Assembly: GCA_934589665.1 (NCBI GenBank)
Contig: CAKTOJ010000001.1
Span: forward strand, 1 to 64,000
Length of the DNA: 64,000 bases
Direction: 5' to 3'
Source of the DNA: an uncultured Oscillospiraceae bacterium
GTDB lineage: Bacteria > Bacillota > Clostridia > Oscillospirales > Oscillospiraceae
Part shown: positions 40,637 to 49,937 of the stretch, in pieces
Layout of the letters: each line of letters begins with the position of its first letter
How positions within the stretch are numbered: the first letter of the stretch is position 1
The notes under the pieces: generated by a model
What the model was told of the DNA's origin: nothing
Seen by the model: the letters and a program-made list of their open reading frames with translations, nothing else
The model's database searches: none
Position numbers and translations under genes: made by a program

Positions 40637-42091
40637 TTAGAAGTTAAAGTACAGGAACGTACTGATGCCGCTGAAGCTGAATACGCACCAGACCAGCAGC
40701 ACTGCCGCGGTAAGCGCCTTTCCAAAGGAGGGGCGGAACGTCTCCGTTTTTTCATAGGCATTGCGTGCGCCCAGAACCATAAGAAGGGCGGTGACGAAGA
40801 AAGCGGCCAGCTGGAAGTAGGGATAGACAGACTGGATGGGCGTTTTAGTAACGAAATAGTTGATCTCCACCAGCTTGAAGCAGTTTAGAATCTCGCTTTG
40901 AATGGGACCGAAGTTCATGCGGGCAATGCGGTTGAGCAGCCGCAGCGCCGCGGCAAAGGAATCCGCACGGAAAAAGACCCACATGACGTTGACGAAGGAA
41001 AAGGTGAGAATCCAGTTGAGCGCCGGATGCAGGCGGTCGAAAAAGCCGCGGAAGCGCCGGGTTACGACGGAAAACAGCCCGTGGCAGAGGCCCCAGAACA
41101 CGAACGTCCAGCCTGCGCCGTGCCAGAAGCCGCTGAGCAGAAAGACGATGAGGATATTCCGGTAGGTGCGCGCCTCTCCCCTGCGGCTGCCGCCGAGGGG
41201 AATATAGACGTAACGGGTGAAAAAGCGCGTGAGCGTCATGTGCCAGCGGTCCCAGAATTCCGTGATGGTCAGCGCTTTGTAGGGGGAATTGAAGTTGACG
41301 GGCAGGTCGATGTTCATCATCCTGCCGATGCCGATGGCCATGTCGCAGTAGCCGGAAAAGTCAAAGTAGATTTGCAGCGTGTAGCCGAGCATGGTCAGGA
41401 TGGCGTTGGTGGCATCGAGACTGTCCACATTGGCGTAGCCCCAGTTGACCGCGTTGCCGAATGTGTCCGCCAGCAGAACCTTTTTTGCCATGCCGAGGGC
41501 GAAAAGGTAGATGCCGGGGGCCAGATTATCCCAGTTCAGATGCTTTTTGCTCTCGTCCCGGAGCTGGGGAATCAGCTCATCATGGGTGACGATGGGACCG
41601 GCAATGAGCTGCGGAAAATACGTGACAAAGCAGGCGTAGGAAAGGAAATCGCACGCGCCGACCTCCCCGCGGTAAGCGTCCACCAGAAAGGAGAGCTGCT
41701 GGAACGTGAAAAAGCTGATACCCAGCGGCAGCAGAATGCCAAGCAGGGGAAGCTGCGTGTGAAAGACGCGGTTGATGTTGAGCAGGAAGAAGTCCGTATA
41801 CTTATAGTAGAACAACACGCCGAGGTTGAGCGCCAGCCCGGTAAGCAGAACCGCCTTCCGCGCGGCGGAGGAGGACAGGCGCTGGAAGAGACGGTAAACG
41901 CCGTAGTTGACGCAGACGCTTGATAGAATAATGAAGAGGTATTTGAGGTTAAAGTAGGCGTAGAACCATAGGGACATCCCCAGCAGAAAGAGCTCCGCCA
42001 GACGGTATTTTCGAAAATGATTCAGCCCGAAATAGCCGGTCAGGCATACCGGCAGAAAGAAGAGAACGAATACATAGGAGTTGAAGAGCAT
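40637..42091 (-). CDS. MBOAT-family O-acyltransferase (AlgI-like)
   Basis: 484 residues, about 11-12 membrane helices. The MBOAT residues are His284 in EFWDRWHMTLTRFF and the near-invariant His324 in LSGFWHGAGW. Other typical stretches are YYKYTDFFL, ISFFTFQQLSFLVDAY and IYFDFSGYCDMAIGIGRM. It passes acyl groups through the membrane to the SGNH partner coded downstream. Family and pairing are clear; acetyl as the group and the cluster's polysaccharide as target are inference. Confidence 0.92.
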   Translation of the reverse strand: MLFNSYVFVLFFLPVCLTGYFGLNHFRKYRLAELFLLGMSLWFYAYFNLKYLFIILSSVCVNYGVYRLFQRLSSSAARKAVLLTGLALNLGVLFYYKYTDFFLLNINRVFHTQLPLLGILLPLGISFFTFQQLSFLVDAYRGEVGACDFLSYACFVTYFPQLIAGPIVTHDELIPQLRDESKKHLNWDNLAPGIYLFALGMAKKVLLADTFGNAVNWGYANVDSLDATNAILTMLGYTLQIYFDFSGYCDMAIGIGRMMNIDLPVNFNSPYKALTITEFWDRWHMTLTRFFTRYVYIPLGGSRRGEARTYRNILIVFLLSGFWHGAGWTFVFWGLCHGLFSVVTRRFRGFFDRLHPALNWILTFSFVNVMWVFFRADSFAAALRLLNRIARMNFGPIQSEILNCFKLVEINYFVTKTPIQSVYPYFQLAAFFVTALLMVLGARNAYEKTETFRPSFGKALTAAVLLVWCVFSFSGISTFLYFNF

Positions 42092-42131
42092 GTGCGCTTC
42101 CTCGCTTTTTCTTCAATGTGGACAGGGTTAT

Positions 42132-42172
42132 TGTGTTTCACACAAAGTGTGAAACACAGCAGGGCGCCCTGC
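42132..42172. other. Two adjacent perfect hairpins
   Basis: TGTGTTTCACAC (42132-42143), AAA loop, exact complement 42147-42158; then the self-complementary GCAGGGCGCCCTGC (42159-42172), followed by an AAAATTTTT run. They lie in the 129-base gap between the membrane PD-(D/E)xK-like gene and the MBOAT gene and may terminate or attenuate the polysaccharide transcript before the O-acetylation genes. Confidence 0.65.
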
Positions 42173-42220
42173 TGGAAAATTTTTCTGCGGGGGAAACCTT
42201 CCGCCTGTACGGAGGAGGAC

Positions 42221-43192
42221 TCAGAGGTACACTTCCGAGATGAAATCGATCTCCATGCGGCCGGGCACAGAATTGGGCGCGGCAGCGTACAGAGAGCGTG
42301 CGCGGGCGATCAGCTCGTCCGGCATCACGATGACGAGAACGCAGCGGAAATTGCGGCGCCGGAGGCGTTCATAGTTGACTCCGGCGGATTCCAGATGCTG
42401 TAAAACGGACTGGACGGAGGCGAGCGAGGACATGCGCCGCCAGTACTTTACCTCGTAAATGATGTCGATATTATCGCGCTCCGATACGGCGATGGCGTCA
42501 TAGCTGAAGCGGTCGAGGCGGATGTTGCGTTCGAGCCGGTAATAATCCAGCGCGCCCGAACGACGGAGAAAGGCGAAGTAACGGCCTTCGATCTCAAGGT
42601 ATTTTCGGGCGGCAGATACGGTGGATCTGGCGGATGCGGCAGTCTTGGAGGACGCATCCGGTTTGGAGGGAACAGCAGGTTCGGGAGGCGCGGCTTTGAC
42701 CGTGTCTGCCGCCTTTGATTCCGGTTCGGAGGGAGCCGCCTCCGGCTGAGGCGGCGGGGACGGCGCGTTTTCTTGCGCGGGTGCGTTGACCTCTTCGGCC
42801 TCCTCAGCCTCACTCACCGCCTTTTCCAGAACCTCGGAGCTGCTCATCTGTTTATTTTTCAGCTCACGGGAAAGGCGGTCGGCCTTGATCGCTCTGTCCA
42901 GATCGTCCTGCACGGGAGCCCAGCCGATGATGCCCCTGTAGAGCAGAGCGATTCCGCCTGCAAGCGAGACGATGCATAGAACGGGAAACAGCGTTTCCAG
43001 CTGAGACATCAGCGCGTCATACTGCTGGAGCTGGTGGAGAGAAAAATCCGAGAGCCTTGCATATTCCGCCCGCGTGAGGAGCAAAAAGTCAGTTCGTGTG
43101 AAAAAGTAGAGCAGGACAAGCGGAAGGGCCAGAAGAATCAATCCCAGCGAAACGAGAAACTTATGTAAACTACCGTATTCCGGCTTGTTCAT
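42221..43192 (-). CDS. Membrane-anchored protein with PD-(D/E)xK nuclease-like domain
   Basis: 323 residues from the ATG at 43192. Helices at about 11-31 and 68-88 anchor it. Residues 137-183 are a Pro/Ala/Glu linker. The C-terminal domain (about 190-323) has Asp232 in FSYDAIAV and Glu247-Val-Lys249 in IIYEVKYW, the spacing and hydrophobic strands of a PD-(D/E)xK core, the fold of many nucleases. This fold assignment is mine and needs a profile search. The gene lies between wzz and the O-acetylation pair on the same strand, an odd place for a nuclease. It may be a non-nucleolytic member or a defence protein. Confidence 0.55.
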   Translation of the reverse strand: MNKPEYGSLHKFLVSLGLILLALPLVLLYFFTRTDFLLLTRAEYARLSDFSLHQLQQYDALMSQLETLFPVLCIVSLAGGIALLYRGIIGWAPVQDDLDRAIKADRLSRELKNKQMSSSEVLEKAVSEAEEAEEVNAPAQENAPSPPPQPEAAPSEPESKAADTVKAAPPEPAVPSKPDASSKTAASARSTVSAARKYLEIEGRYFAFLRRSGALDYYRLERNIRLDRFSYDAIAVSERDNIDIIYEVKYWRRMSSLASVQSVLQHLESAGVNYERLRRRNFRCVLVIVMPDELIARARSLYAAAPNSVPGRMEIDFISEVYL

Positions 43193-43241
43193 TCGCAGAT
43201 CCCCCTTCCCTGCCGGTTTGTTTTCAAAACCGCAAACCGGC

Positions 43242-44612
43242 TTACACCAGCGCGAAGCCAGCGGCCTTCTTGCCCGCGTGCGCAAGCGCGGCGGTCACAT
43301 CGGCGACCGCGCCCATGTGGCTTTGATCCACGCGTTCGGCCAGCACCACCGCGCCGCACTCTGCCGCTGCCTGCGCCGTCTCCGGATTATGGGCGGCGTC
43401 GAGCACCGTGCGGACGGTGAAGCCCGCGGCGGTGAGCGGTTCGGTCAGCGCGGAGAGATCCGTTTTCTCCGAAAGCGTGGAGAGCACAAGCAGCGTGCCG
43501 CCATCCGGACAGAGCGAGCGGACCTGACTGACCAGAAACGCGCCGGAGAGCGCCGCGTCCGTCCAGCTGCGCTCGGCGATGAGGCGGTTGGCGAAGCGGT
43601 CCATCACGCCGCGGGGCAGCCGAACCGAACCGAGGAACGGCAGGGACGCAAGGCGCTCGAGCTGGTAGCTGCTGGAAATGCGCGTGCCGAACACGGACAG
43701 GCAGCAGCCGGCGAAGCAGCCGAGCACCAGCCCCAGAACTGCGCCGAGCAGCGCATACTTCACGGCGGACTTGACGAGCGCGGAGGCGGCAAAGCCCGCC
43801 TCACGCTGCGGCTCGGTCAGGCCGTCGAGCTGCGTTTGCAGCTCCTCAATCCGGGTTTCCAGCGAGAGGATCTCATCGTCGAGGGAGGTGTGCTTGCTGA
43901 TGAGCGCATCATCCACGGTGTTCTGCGTGGAGCGGCTGACGAGTGAGAGCGTGTTGGCGTAGGAGCTGGCGGAGACGACGCTCTGCATGCGCTGGAAATA
44001 GCCGTACACCGCGTCGGCCAGCTCCTCGGCGTCGGCCGCCGTCGCGCCCTTGACGCTGATCGAGCACAGCCCGCCGTCGGCACCGGTGACGGTGATGAGC
44101 TCGGCGAGATACTTATTGAGCGTGTCCGCATAGCGGGCAAGGCCGAGGTCGCGCGCGTAGTCGACGCCCTGCCAGAGCACCATGTACTGGCTGCGGACGG
44201 TCTGCACCAGATAGTCCGCGGAGGTCTGATACTGCGAGACGCCCTGTACCGCGCCGTTCTCGCTGATGCCGGTGAAGGCAAGGACGATGCGCGTCGTGTA
44301 CACATCGTAGGGATCAATGGCCATCAGAAGGCTGTCCGCGGCATACTCCTGCTTGGACGAGAGGCTTTCCTCGTTGGCGGCAAGCTCCTCCTCCAGCTTT
44401 TCCTTTTCCAGCGTGTAGCTCTCCAGCGCGTCCTGATAGCGCTGCTCGATGGCCTCCGGGGCATTTTCGGGGTTTTTAGCCTGCCGGAGCAGGCGGAAGC
44501 TCTGAATGCCCGCCAGCAGAAGGGCAAAGACCAGCGCGGCGGCGCACAGGCGCTTCCAGCCGCGGACGATCCGGGCAAGGATCTCGGTCATGGTGATCGT
44601 TTCTTCCATCAT
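43242..44612 (-). CDS. Wzz/BY-kinase-like polysaccharide chain-length regulator with degenerate kinase tail
   Basis: 456 residues. A short N-terminal cytosolic segment (TEILARIVRGWKRL) leads to a first helix, then an extracellular coiled-coil-rich region with ELITVTGADGGLCSISVKG, then a second helix (YALLGAVLGLVLGCFAGCC). The last 130 residues resemble the cytosolic tyrosine kinase domain (BY-kinase) found after such proteins. The place of Walker A has LVLSTLSEKTDLSAL, without the GxGKT/S loop, and no Tyr-rich tail is seen, so ATP binding is unlikely. It probably acts as co-polymerase setting chain length with Wzy. Confidence 0.83.
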   Translation of the reverse strand: MMEETITMTEILARIVRGWKRLCAAALVFALLLAGIQSFRLLRQAKNPENAPEAIEQRYQDALESYTLEKEKLEEELAANEESLSSKQEYAADSLLMAIDPYDVYTTRIVLAFTGISENGAVQGVSQYQTSADYLVQTVRSQYMVLWQGVDYARDLGLARYADTLNKYLAELITVTGADGGLCSISVKGATAADAEELADAVYGYFQRMQSVVSASSYANTLSLVSRSTQNTVDDALISKHTSLDDEILSLETRIEELQTQLDGLTEPQREAGFAASALVKSAVKYALLGAVLGLVLGCFAGCCLSVFGTRISSSYQLERLASLPFLGSVRLPRGVMDRFANRLIAERSWTDAALSGAFLVSQVRSLCPDGGTLLVLSTLSEKTDLSALTEPLTAAGFTVRTVLDAAHNPETAQAAAECGAVVLAERVDQSHMGAVADVTAALAHAGKKAAGFALV

Positions 44613-44650
44613 GGTGTTCCTACTCTTTCTCTTTATTCGTTCGGCGTTTG

Positions 44651-45670
44651 TCAGCGGTTATCGTACATGCGGTGATAATAGTTCCGGTACTCGCCGGAGA
44701 GGATCGGCTCCCACCAGGCGCGGTTTTCCAGATACCAGGCGATGCACGAGCGAATGCCGTCTGCAAAGCGCGTCTCCGGCTGCCAGCCCAGCTCCCGGCG
44801 GATCTTGGCCGGATCGATGGCGTAGCGCAGATCGTGCCCCTTGCGGTCGGTCACGTAAGTGATGAGGCTCTCGGGCTTGCCGAGCGCGCGGCAGATCAGG
44901 CGCACGATGTCGATGTTTCGCATCTCGTTGTGTCCGCCGACGTTGTAGACCTCCCCCACTGTGCCGCGGCGCACGATCAGATCAATGGCGCGGCAGTGAT
45001 CCTCAACGTAGAGCCAGTCGCGCACGTTCAGTCCCTCGCCGTACACCGGCAGGGGCTTGTCGTTGAGAGCGTTGAGGATCATCAGCGGGATGAGCTTTTC
45101 GGGGAACTGGTATGGCCCATAGTTGTTCGAGCAGCGCGAGACCGTCACCGGCAGGCCGTAGGTGCGGTGATAGGCCAGCGCCAGCAGGTCGGCCGAGGCC
45201 TTGGAGCTGCTGTAGGGACTGCTGGTGTGGATGGGGGTCTCCTCGGTGAAGAGCAAGTCGGGCCGGTCGAGCGGCAAATCGCCGTAGACCTCGTCCGTGG
45301 AGACCTGATGGAAGCGCTGCACGCCGAACTCCCGACAGACGTCCATAAGCGTGCCCGTGCCGAGGATGTTGGTGCGCAGGAACAGTCCGGGGTCCTCGAT
45401 GGAGCGGTCGACATGGCTCTCGGCGGCGAAATTGACCACCGCGCCGGGGCGTTCCTCGGCGAAGAGGGCACGCATGGCCTCACGGTCGCAGATGTCCGCC
45501 TGCACAAAGCGGAATTCCGGTACATCGGAAAGCGGCACAAGCGTGGAATAGTTGCCCGCGTAGGTCAGCTTGTCCACGCAGACGATGCGCTCCTCCGGAT
45601 GGGTCTTGCGCAGATAATAGATGTAGTTCGCGCCGATGAAGCCGGCGCCGCCGGTGACAAGGATCGTCAT
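44651..45670 (-). CDS. rfbB: dTDP-glucose 4,6-dehydratase
   Basis: Makes dTDP-4-keto-6-deoxyglucose from dTDP-glucose. 339 residues: [15 protein letters not shown] for [13 protein letters not shown], the catalytic STDEVYGD (Thr/Asp/Glu) and Tyr-Lys in [11 protein letters not shown]. RmlC and RmlD are absent, so the product is not meant for rhamnose. The start at 45670 overlaps rfbA by 4 bp. Confidence 0.95.
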   Translation of the reverse strand: MTILVTGGAGFIGANYIYYLRKTHPEERIVCVDKLTYAGNYSTLVPLSDVPEFRFVQADICDREAMRALFAEERPGAVVNFAAESHVDRSIEDPGLFLRTNILGTGTLMDVCREFGVQRFHQVSTDEVYGDLPLDRPDLLFTEETPIHTSSPYSSSKASADLLALAYHRTYGLPVTVSRCSNNYGPYQFPEKLIPLMILNALNDKPLPVYGEGLNVRDWLYVEDHCRAIDLIVRRGTVGEVYNVGGHNEMRNIDIVRLICRALGKPESLITYVTDRKGHDLRYAIDPAKIRRELGWQPETRFADGIRSCIAWYLENRAWWEPILSGEYRNYYHRMYDNR

Positions 45671-46542
45671 GCCTGCCCCTCCTGTGTGAGTGAAATCAGA
45701 TACTGGCCGTAGTCTGTCATTTTCAGGCCCTCGCCGATGGCACGCAGCTGCTCGATCGTGATGAAGCCGCGCCGCCATGCGATCTCCTCGATGCAGGAGA
45801 CGTAGAAGCCCTGCCGCTCCTGAATCGCCTCGACAAATTCGGCGGCCTTGAGGATGCCGGACGGCGTGCCGGTGTCCAGCCACGCCATGCCGCGCCCGAG
45901 GGGCAGCACGTTCAGCTCGCCCAGCGCCAGATAGGCGTTGTTGACCGAGGTGATCTCAATTTCGCCGCGCGCGGAGGGCTTGACCTGCTTGGCAATCTCC
46001 ACCACGCGGTTATCGTAGAAGTAAAGCCCCGGCACGGCGTATTTGGATTTCGGCTTTTCCGGCTTCTCCTCGATGGAGAGCACACGGCCCTGCGCGTCAA
46101 ATTCCACCACGCCGAACGCGCGGGGGTCCTTGACCGGATAGCCGAAAATGGTCGCGCCGGTGGTGCGCGCCGTGGCTCTGCGCAGCGTCGCGGTCATGTC
46201 CTGCCCGTAGAAAACATTGTCACCGAGGATCAGGCAGACATTGTCCTTCCCGATGAAATCCTCACCCAGAATAAAGGCGTCCGCGAGGCCGCGCGGGGTC
46301 TCCTGCACCTTGTAGGTCAGGGAAATGCCGATCTGGCTGCCGTCGTGAAGCAGCGCCTCATAGGTGCCGATGTCCTGCGGCGTGGAGATGATGAGGATAT
46401 CGCGGATGCCCGCCAGCAGCAGGATGGAGAGCGGGTAGTAGATCATGGGCTTATCGTAGATGGGCAGCATCTGCTTGGATACGGCCTTGGTCATGGGGTA
46501 GAGCCGTGTGCCCTTGCCCCCGGCGAGAATGATGCCTTTCAT
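45667..46542 (-). CDS. rfbA: Glucose-1-phosphate thymidylyltransferase
   Basis: Forms dTDP-glucose from dTTP and glucose 1-phosphate. 291 residues with [20 protein letters not shown] at the N-terminus, [19 protein letters not shown], and [19 protein letters not shown] at the far end. It directly precedes rfbB in transcription, supplying its substrate. Confidence 0.95.
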   Translation of the reverse strand: MKGIILAGGKGTRLYPMTKAVSKQMLPIYDKPMIYYPLSILLLAGIRDILIISTPQDIGTYEALLHDGSQIGISLTYKVQETPRGLADAFILGEDFIGKDNVCLILGDNVFYGQDMTATLRRATARTTGATIFGYPVKDPRAFGVVEFDAQGRVLSIEEKPEKPKSKYAVPGLYFYDNRVVEIAKQVKPSARGEIEITSVNNAYLALGELNVLPLGRGMAWLDTGTPSGILKAAEFVEAIQERQGFYVSCIEEIAWRRGFITIEQLRAIGEGLKMTDYGQYLISLTQEGQA

Positions 46543-46574
46543 GGTAAATTCCTCCCTGTTCGTGTTTGAGCGGG

Positions 46575-47678
46575 TCAGCGTGAGAGAATGCAGTCGCAGA
46601 TGCGGTCCGCGTCCTCGACGGTCAGATCCGCGTAAAGCGGCAGCGTCAGCACGCAGCGGGCGATGTGCTCGGCGACGGGCGTGGGCTGGATGGGAAAGCG
46701 GCCGGCGTACGCCGCGCAGGTAGAGGTGAGCGGGTAGAAATACTTGCGCGCGTAGATCCGGTGCTCTGCCAGACGCGCGGCCGCCTCGTCCCGGTTCAGG
46801 GCAAAGCCATCGAAGATCACGGGAAAATAGGCGTAGTTCGACGTGACGTCCGCCTGCTCGGGACGCAGCGTAAGGCCCGGCACGCCGGAGAGGCGCTGCC
46901 GGTAGTGTTCTGCGGTGAGGCGGCGCTTTTCGATCTCACCGGTGAGGTGACGGAGGTTGCAAAGGCCCATAGCGGCCTGAAATTCGTTCATTTTGGCGTT
47001 GCCCGCGAGGCAGGTGATGGTCTCCGGACCGGTCAGGCCGAAGTTCTTTCCGGCGTCCAGCCGCGCGGTGAGCGCGCCGTCGGCATAGCACACCGCGCCG
47101 CCCTCGATCGTGTGGAACACCTTGGTGGCGTGGAAGCTGAACATGGACGCGTCGCCGAACGAGGCGGCGCTCACACCGCCGCGCGTCACACCGAAGGCGT
47201 GTGCCGCGTCGTACACCACCTTCAGCCCGTGCCGGCGCGCGATCGCGCCGATCGCGTCCACGTCGCAGAGCGTGCCGTACACGTGGACGGGCACGATGGC
47301 GCAGGTTTTGTCCGTGATGAGCGGCTCGATCTTTGCCGGATCGAGCGTGCAGGTGACGGGATCGACGTCGCAGAACACCGGCGTCAGGCCGCAGCGGACG
47401 ATGGCCTGCGTGGTGGAGGCGAAGGTGAATGGCGTGGTGATGACCTCGCCGCCCGCGGGCAGGCCGAGCGCGGCAAGCGCGCCCTCCAGCGCCAGATGGC
47501 CGTTGGTGTAGAGCGTGACGTGAGGGACGCCGAGGTATGCCTCCAGCTCCGCCTGAAGGCGGCGGTGCTTTTCGCCGCTGTTGGTCAGCCAACGGCTGTC
47601 CCAGAGATCCCGGATCTCCGCGCAGTATTCCTCATAGGAGGGCATGGACGAGCGGGTGACGTTGATGGTGTGTTCCAT
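46575..47678 (-). CDS. DegT/DnrJ/EryC1/StrS sugar aminotransferase (VioA-like)
   Basis: PLP enzyme of 367 residues acting on a nucleotide 4-keto sugar. Lys186 in [15 protein letters not shown] holds PLP and Asp157 in [10 protein letters not shown] contacts the pyridine nitrogen; [20 protein letters not shown] is the family's mid-section. Its neighbours are rfbA/rfbB before the product and an N-formyltransferase after it. No QdtA-type 3,4-ketoisomerase is present, so amination at C4 of dTDP-4-keto-6-deoxyglucose (the VioA reaction) is favoured over C3. Confidence 0.85.
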   Translation of the reverse strand: MEHTINVTRSSMPSYEEYCAEIRDLWDSRWLTNSGEKHRRLQAELEAYLGVPHVTLYTNGHLALEGALAALGLPAGGEVITTPFTFASTTQAIVRCGLTPVFCDVDPVTCTLDPAKIEPLITDKTCAIVPVHVYGTLCDVDAIGAIARRHGLKVVYDAAHAFGVTRGGVSAASFGDASMFSFHATKVFHTIEGGAVCYADGALTARLDAGKNFGLTGPETITCLAGNAKMNEFQAAMGLCNLRHLTGEIEKRRLTAEHYRQRLSGVPGLTLRPEQADVTSNYAYFPVIFDGFALNRDEAAARLAEHRIYARKYFYPLTSTCAAYAGRFPIQPTPVAEHIARCVLTLPLYADLTVEDADRICDCILSR

Positions 47679-47718
47679 GGAAGGTTCCTTTCTGCCGCAC
47701 GGGCGGCGGTGATGAAGC

Positions 47719-48438
47719 CTATGGCTGCCGTTTGATGCGCAGGGATACGAACACCTTGTCTCCGTTCCGGTCGTAAAAGTAGGCGTTGTCGTATCCGGCA
47801 AAGGTCGTTGCGCGCAGAAGATCATAAAATTCCCGGAATGTGCCGACACGGTCAAGGTCCAGCGCGCACAGACGGTCAAAGTCAGCCTTGTACTGGATAT
47901 TCCCCTCAGTGTGCATAGGCGTGCTCTGGTAGTTTCCGGTCACGAGCGCGTCCAGATAGCGCTCGAGCAGCTGTAGTTCCAATTGCTGAATTTTGGCATA
48001 TACGTCGTAGGAGGTGTCGGATTCCAAAATTTCAACCGGCTGCTGAACAATGATCGGGCCGTGATCCAGCTCGGTGTCCATCTCATGAATGGTAACACCG
48101 GCAGGCAGCTTATTGAGGATGCTGTGCACCTGCGGAAACCAGCCCCGGTTATAGGGGTTGTAGCCGGGGTGGACATTGATGCAGCGGTGGGTGCAGACCA
48201 GCTTTTCCGGGAAAATCTGTTTGCTGTGCAGAGAAAAGAAAACATCGTACTGCGAAAAGAACGCCTCCGGCTGCTCCGACAGCCGAATCGGGCAGATACC
48301 GGCGTCGCCGGATAAATCGCGGAAAAGCGCCTGGCTGGCAGGAGAATGATAAAAGTCAAAGCGGTGGGGAGAGCGAGCCGCCAGATGCTTAAAATTCTCA
48401 TAAAGATAACGGTTGTCTGTTAATACAAATACGTTCAT
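47719..48438 (-). CDS. dTDP-amino-sugar N-formyltransferase (VioF-like)
   Basis: 239 residues of the formyltransferase fold using N10-formyl-tetrahydrofolate. Catalytic Asn88 and His90 lie in RCINVHPGYNPYNRGW and Asp125 in ELDHGPII. The C-terminal part fits VioF/WbkC-type sugar formyltransferases. With the aminotransferase it should give dTDP-4-formamido-4,6-dideoxyglucose. The ATG at 48438 starts at the first conserved strand (MNVFVLTDN); the frame is open upstream only by chance. Confidence 0.82.
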   Translation of the reverse strand: MNVFVLTDNRYLYENFKHLAARSPHRFDFYHSPASQALFRDLSGDAGICPIRLSEQPEAFFSQYDVFFSLHSKQIFPEKLVCTHRCINVHPGYNPYNRGWFPQVHSILNKLPAGVTIHEMDTELDHGPIIVQQPVEILESDTSYDVYAKIQQLELQLLERYLDALVTGNYQSTPMHTEGNIQYKADFDRLCALDLDRVGTFREFYDLLRATTFAGYDNAYFYDRNGDKVFVSLRIKRQP

Positions 48439-48470
48439 GGAATGGGTCCCCCTTATCGTAATCCTTTGCC

Positions 48471-49937
48471 TCAGCGATGGAAAAGACGGGCGGCATACGG
48501 GCGAAGAATGTTCCAGGTGTATTGCAGGCTTTCGAGCCGCAGAAGAACTGCGCCGCCGACGTAAATCACGACGCCCGCCGCAATCTGAAGCACGAATCTC
48601 CCCCAGACGCCGAGCGATAGAGAGCCGAGGGCGGACACCGCGAGGAACATCACGAACGCGAGCGAAAGGGCGGGAAAAATATCCCGCATCTGCTCGGAAA
48701 ACGAGTAGCCGACGATCTTTTTGTTGGGAAAGGCGTTGAGAAACAGGCTCAGCAGAGAGGTCACGGCGGAGCCCCACAGGATAGCAAGAACAGAGTCAAA
48801 GCAGAATACTGTGACCATGAGCGCGGCAAGGCCGATGATTTTTTTGATGACCTCCAGCTGGAGAAAGACATCGCTGCGGCCCAGCGCCTTGATGGCCTGC
48901 AGGTTCGCTACGGAGATGGGCAGGGCAAGGTAGATCAGGCAGGAGAGCTGCAAAAAGGGTACGCAGGGCAGCCATTTTTCGGTCAGCAGGATCGTCACGA
49001 CCGGTTCGGCCACGGCGGCAAGACCCGCTATCATGGGAAAGAGCACAAAGCAGCTCACCTGCACCGAGCGGCGCATCATCTGCTTACAGCGCTCCCGGTT
49101 CGACTGCTCGCCGGCAAGGGCGGGGAGCATGACGCTTTGAACGGAATCGTTGATGCTGCTGATGAGCTTATTGGGCAGCATCTGTCCCTTGTCGTAATAG
49201 GCCAGCATCGTGGACGTATACTTTTTGCCGATGACGAGGCCTGTAAGATCGTTATAGAAGGTGTTGAGCAGGGCGGAAACGAGAAGCTTCCAGCCGTAGG
49301 AGAAAAGCACGCGGACACGTGCCCAGTCGATGACGGCCCGGGGCCGCCAGCGCAAGCGGAGGTAGAGCACGACGCAGGTGCTTACACTGCCCACGAGCTG
49401 CTGCGCGACCAGCGCCCAGACGCCGGCGCCGAGCGCGGCCAGAATGACGCCTGCGGCACCGCCGCAGAGCGAGGCGGAGAGCGTGAGGGTAAAGATCGTT
49501 TTGAAGTCCATCTCCCGCCGCAGCTTCGCCGTCTGCACACCCTGCAGACTGTTGGAGAAAAGCACCAGACTCAGCGCCCGCAGGGGCTGCACCAGACCAA
49601 GCGAGTCATAAAAGCCCGCAATAGCCGGTGCGGTGAACCAGAGCAGGACATACAGCGCCGCGGAGATCATCAGGCTGACATGGAGCACGGAGGAATAGTC
49701 CTCCTCCGTCACGTCGGGATTCTGAATGAGCGAGGTGTTGAAGCCGCTTTGCACGAACTGATTGGCAAGGTTGGTGAAGATCACCATGATGGCAAGCGTG
49801 CCGTAATCCTCCGGCAGCAGCAGGCGGGCCAGAATGATATTGATGACCAGTCCGACACCCTGAGAGCCGCAGCGCTCCAAAAAGGCCCAGACAAGGGAGG
49901 AAAAAACTTTTTTCTGGATTCCGCCGTTATTGGACAT
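48471..49937 (-). CDS. Wzx-type polysaccharide flippase (MATE-like/PST family)
   Basis: 488 residues with about 12-14 membrane helices. The opening KKVFSSLVWAFLERCGSQGVGL and LARLLLPEDYGTLAIM are typical of the polysaccharide transporter family, and VIGKKYTSTMLAYYDKGQMLP is its usual central motif. It turns undecaprenyl-linked repeat units to the outer face. It overlaps the upstream GT2 gene by 11 bp. Confidence 0.92.
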   Translation of the reverse strand: MSNNGGIQKKVFSSLVWAFLERCGSQGVGLVINIILARLLLPEDYGTLAIMVIFTNLANQFVQSGFNTSLIQNPDVTEEDYSSVLHVSLMISAALYVLLWFTAPAIAGFYDSLGLVQPLRALSLVLFSNSLQGVQTAKLRREMDFKTIFTLTLSASLCGGAAGVILAALGAGVWALVAQQLVGSVSTCVVLYLRLRWRPRAVIDWARVRVLFSYGWKLLVSALLNTFYNDLTGLVIGKKYTSTMLAYYDKGQMLPNKLISSINDSVQSVMLPALAGEQSNRERCKQMMRRSVQVSCFVLFPMIAGLAAVAEPVVTILLTEKWLPCVPFLQLSCLIYLALPISVANLQAIKALGRSDVFLQLEVIKKIIGLAALMVTVFCFDSVLAILWGSAVTSLLSLFLNAFPNKKIVGYSFSEQMRDIFPALSLAFVMFLAVSALGSLSLGVWGRFVLQIAAGVVIYVGGAVLLRLESLQYTWNILRPYAARLFHR

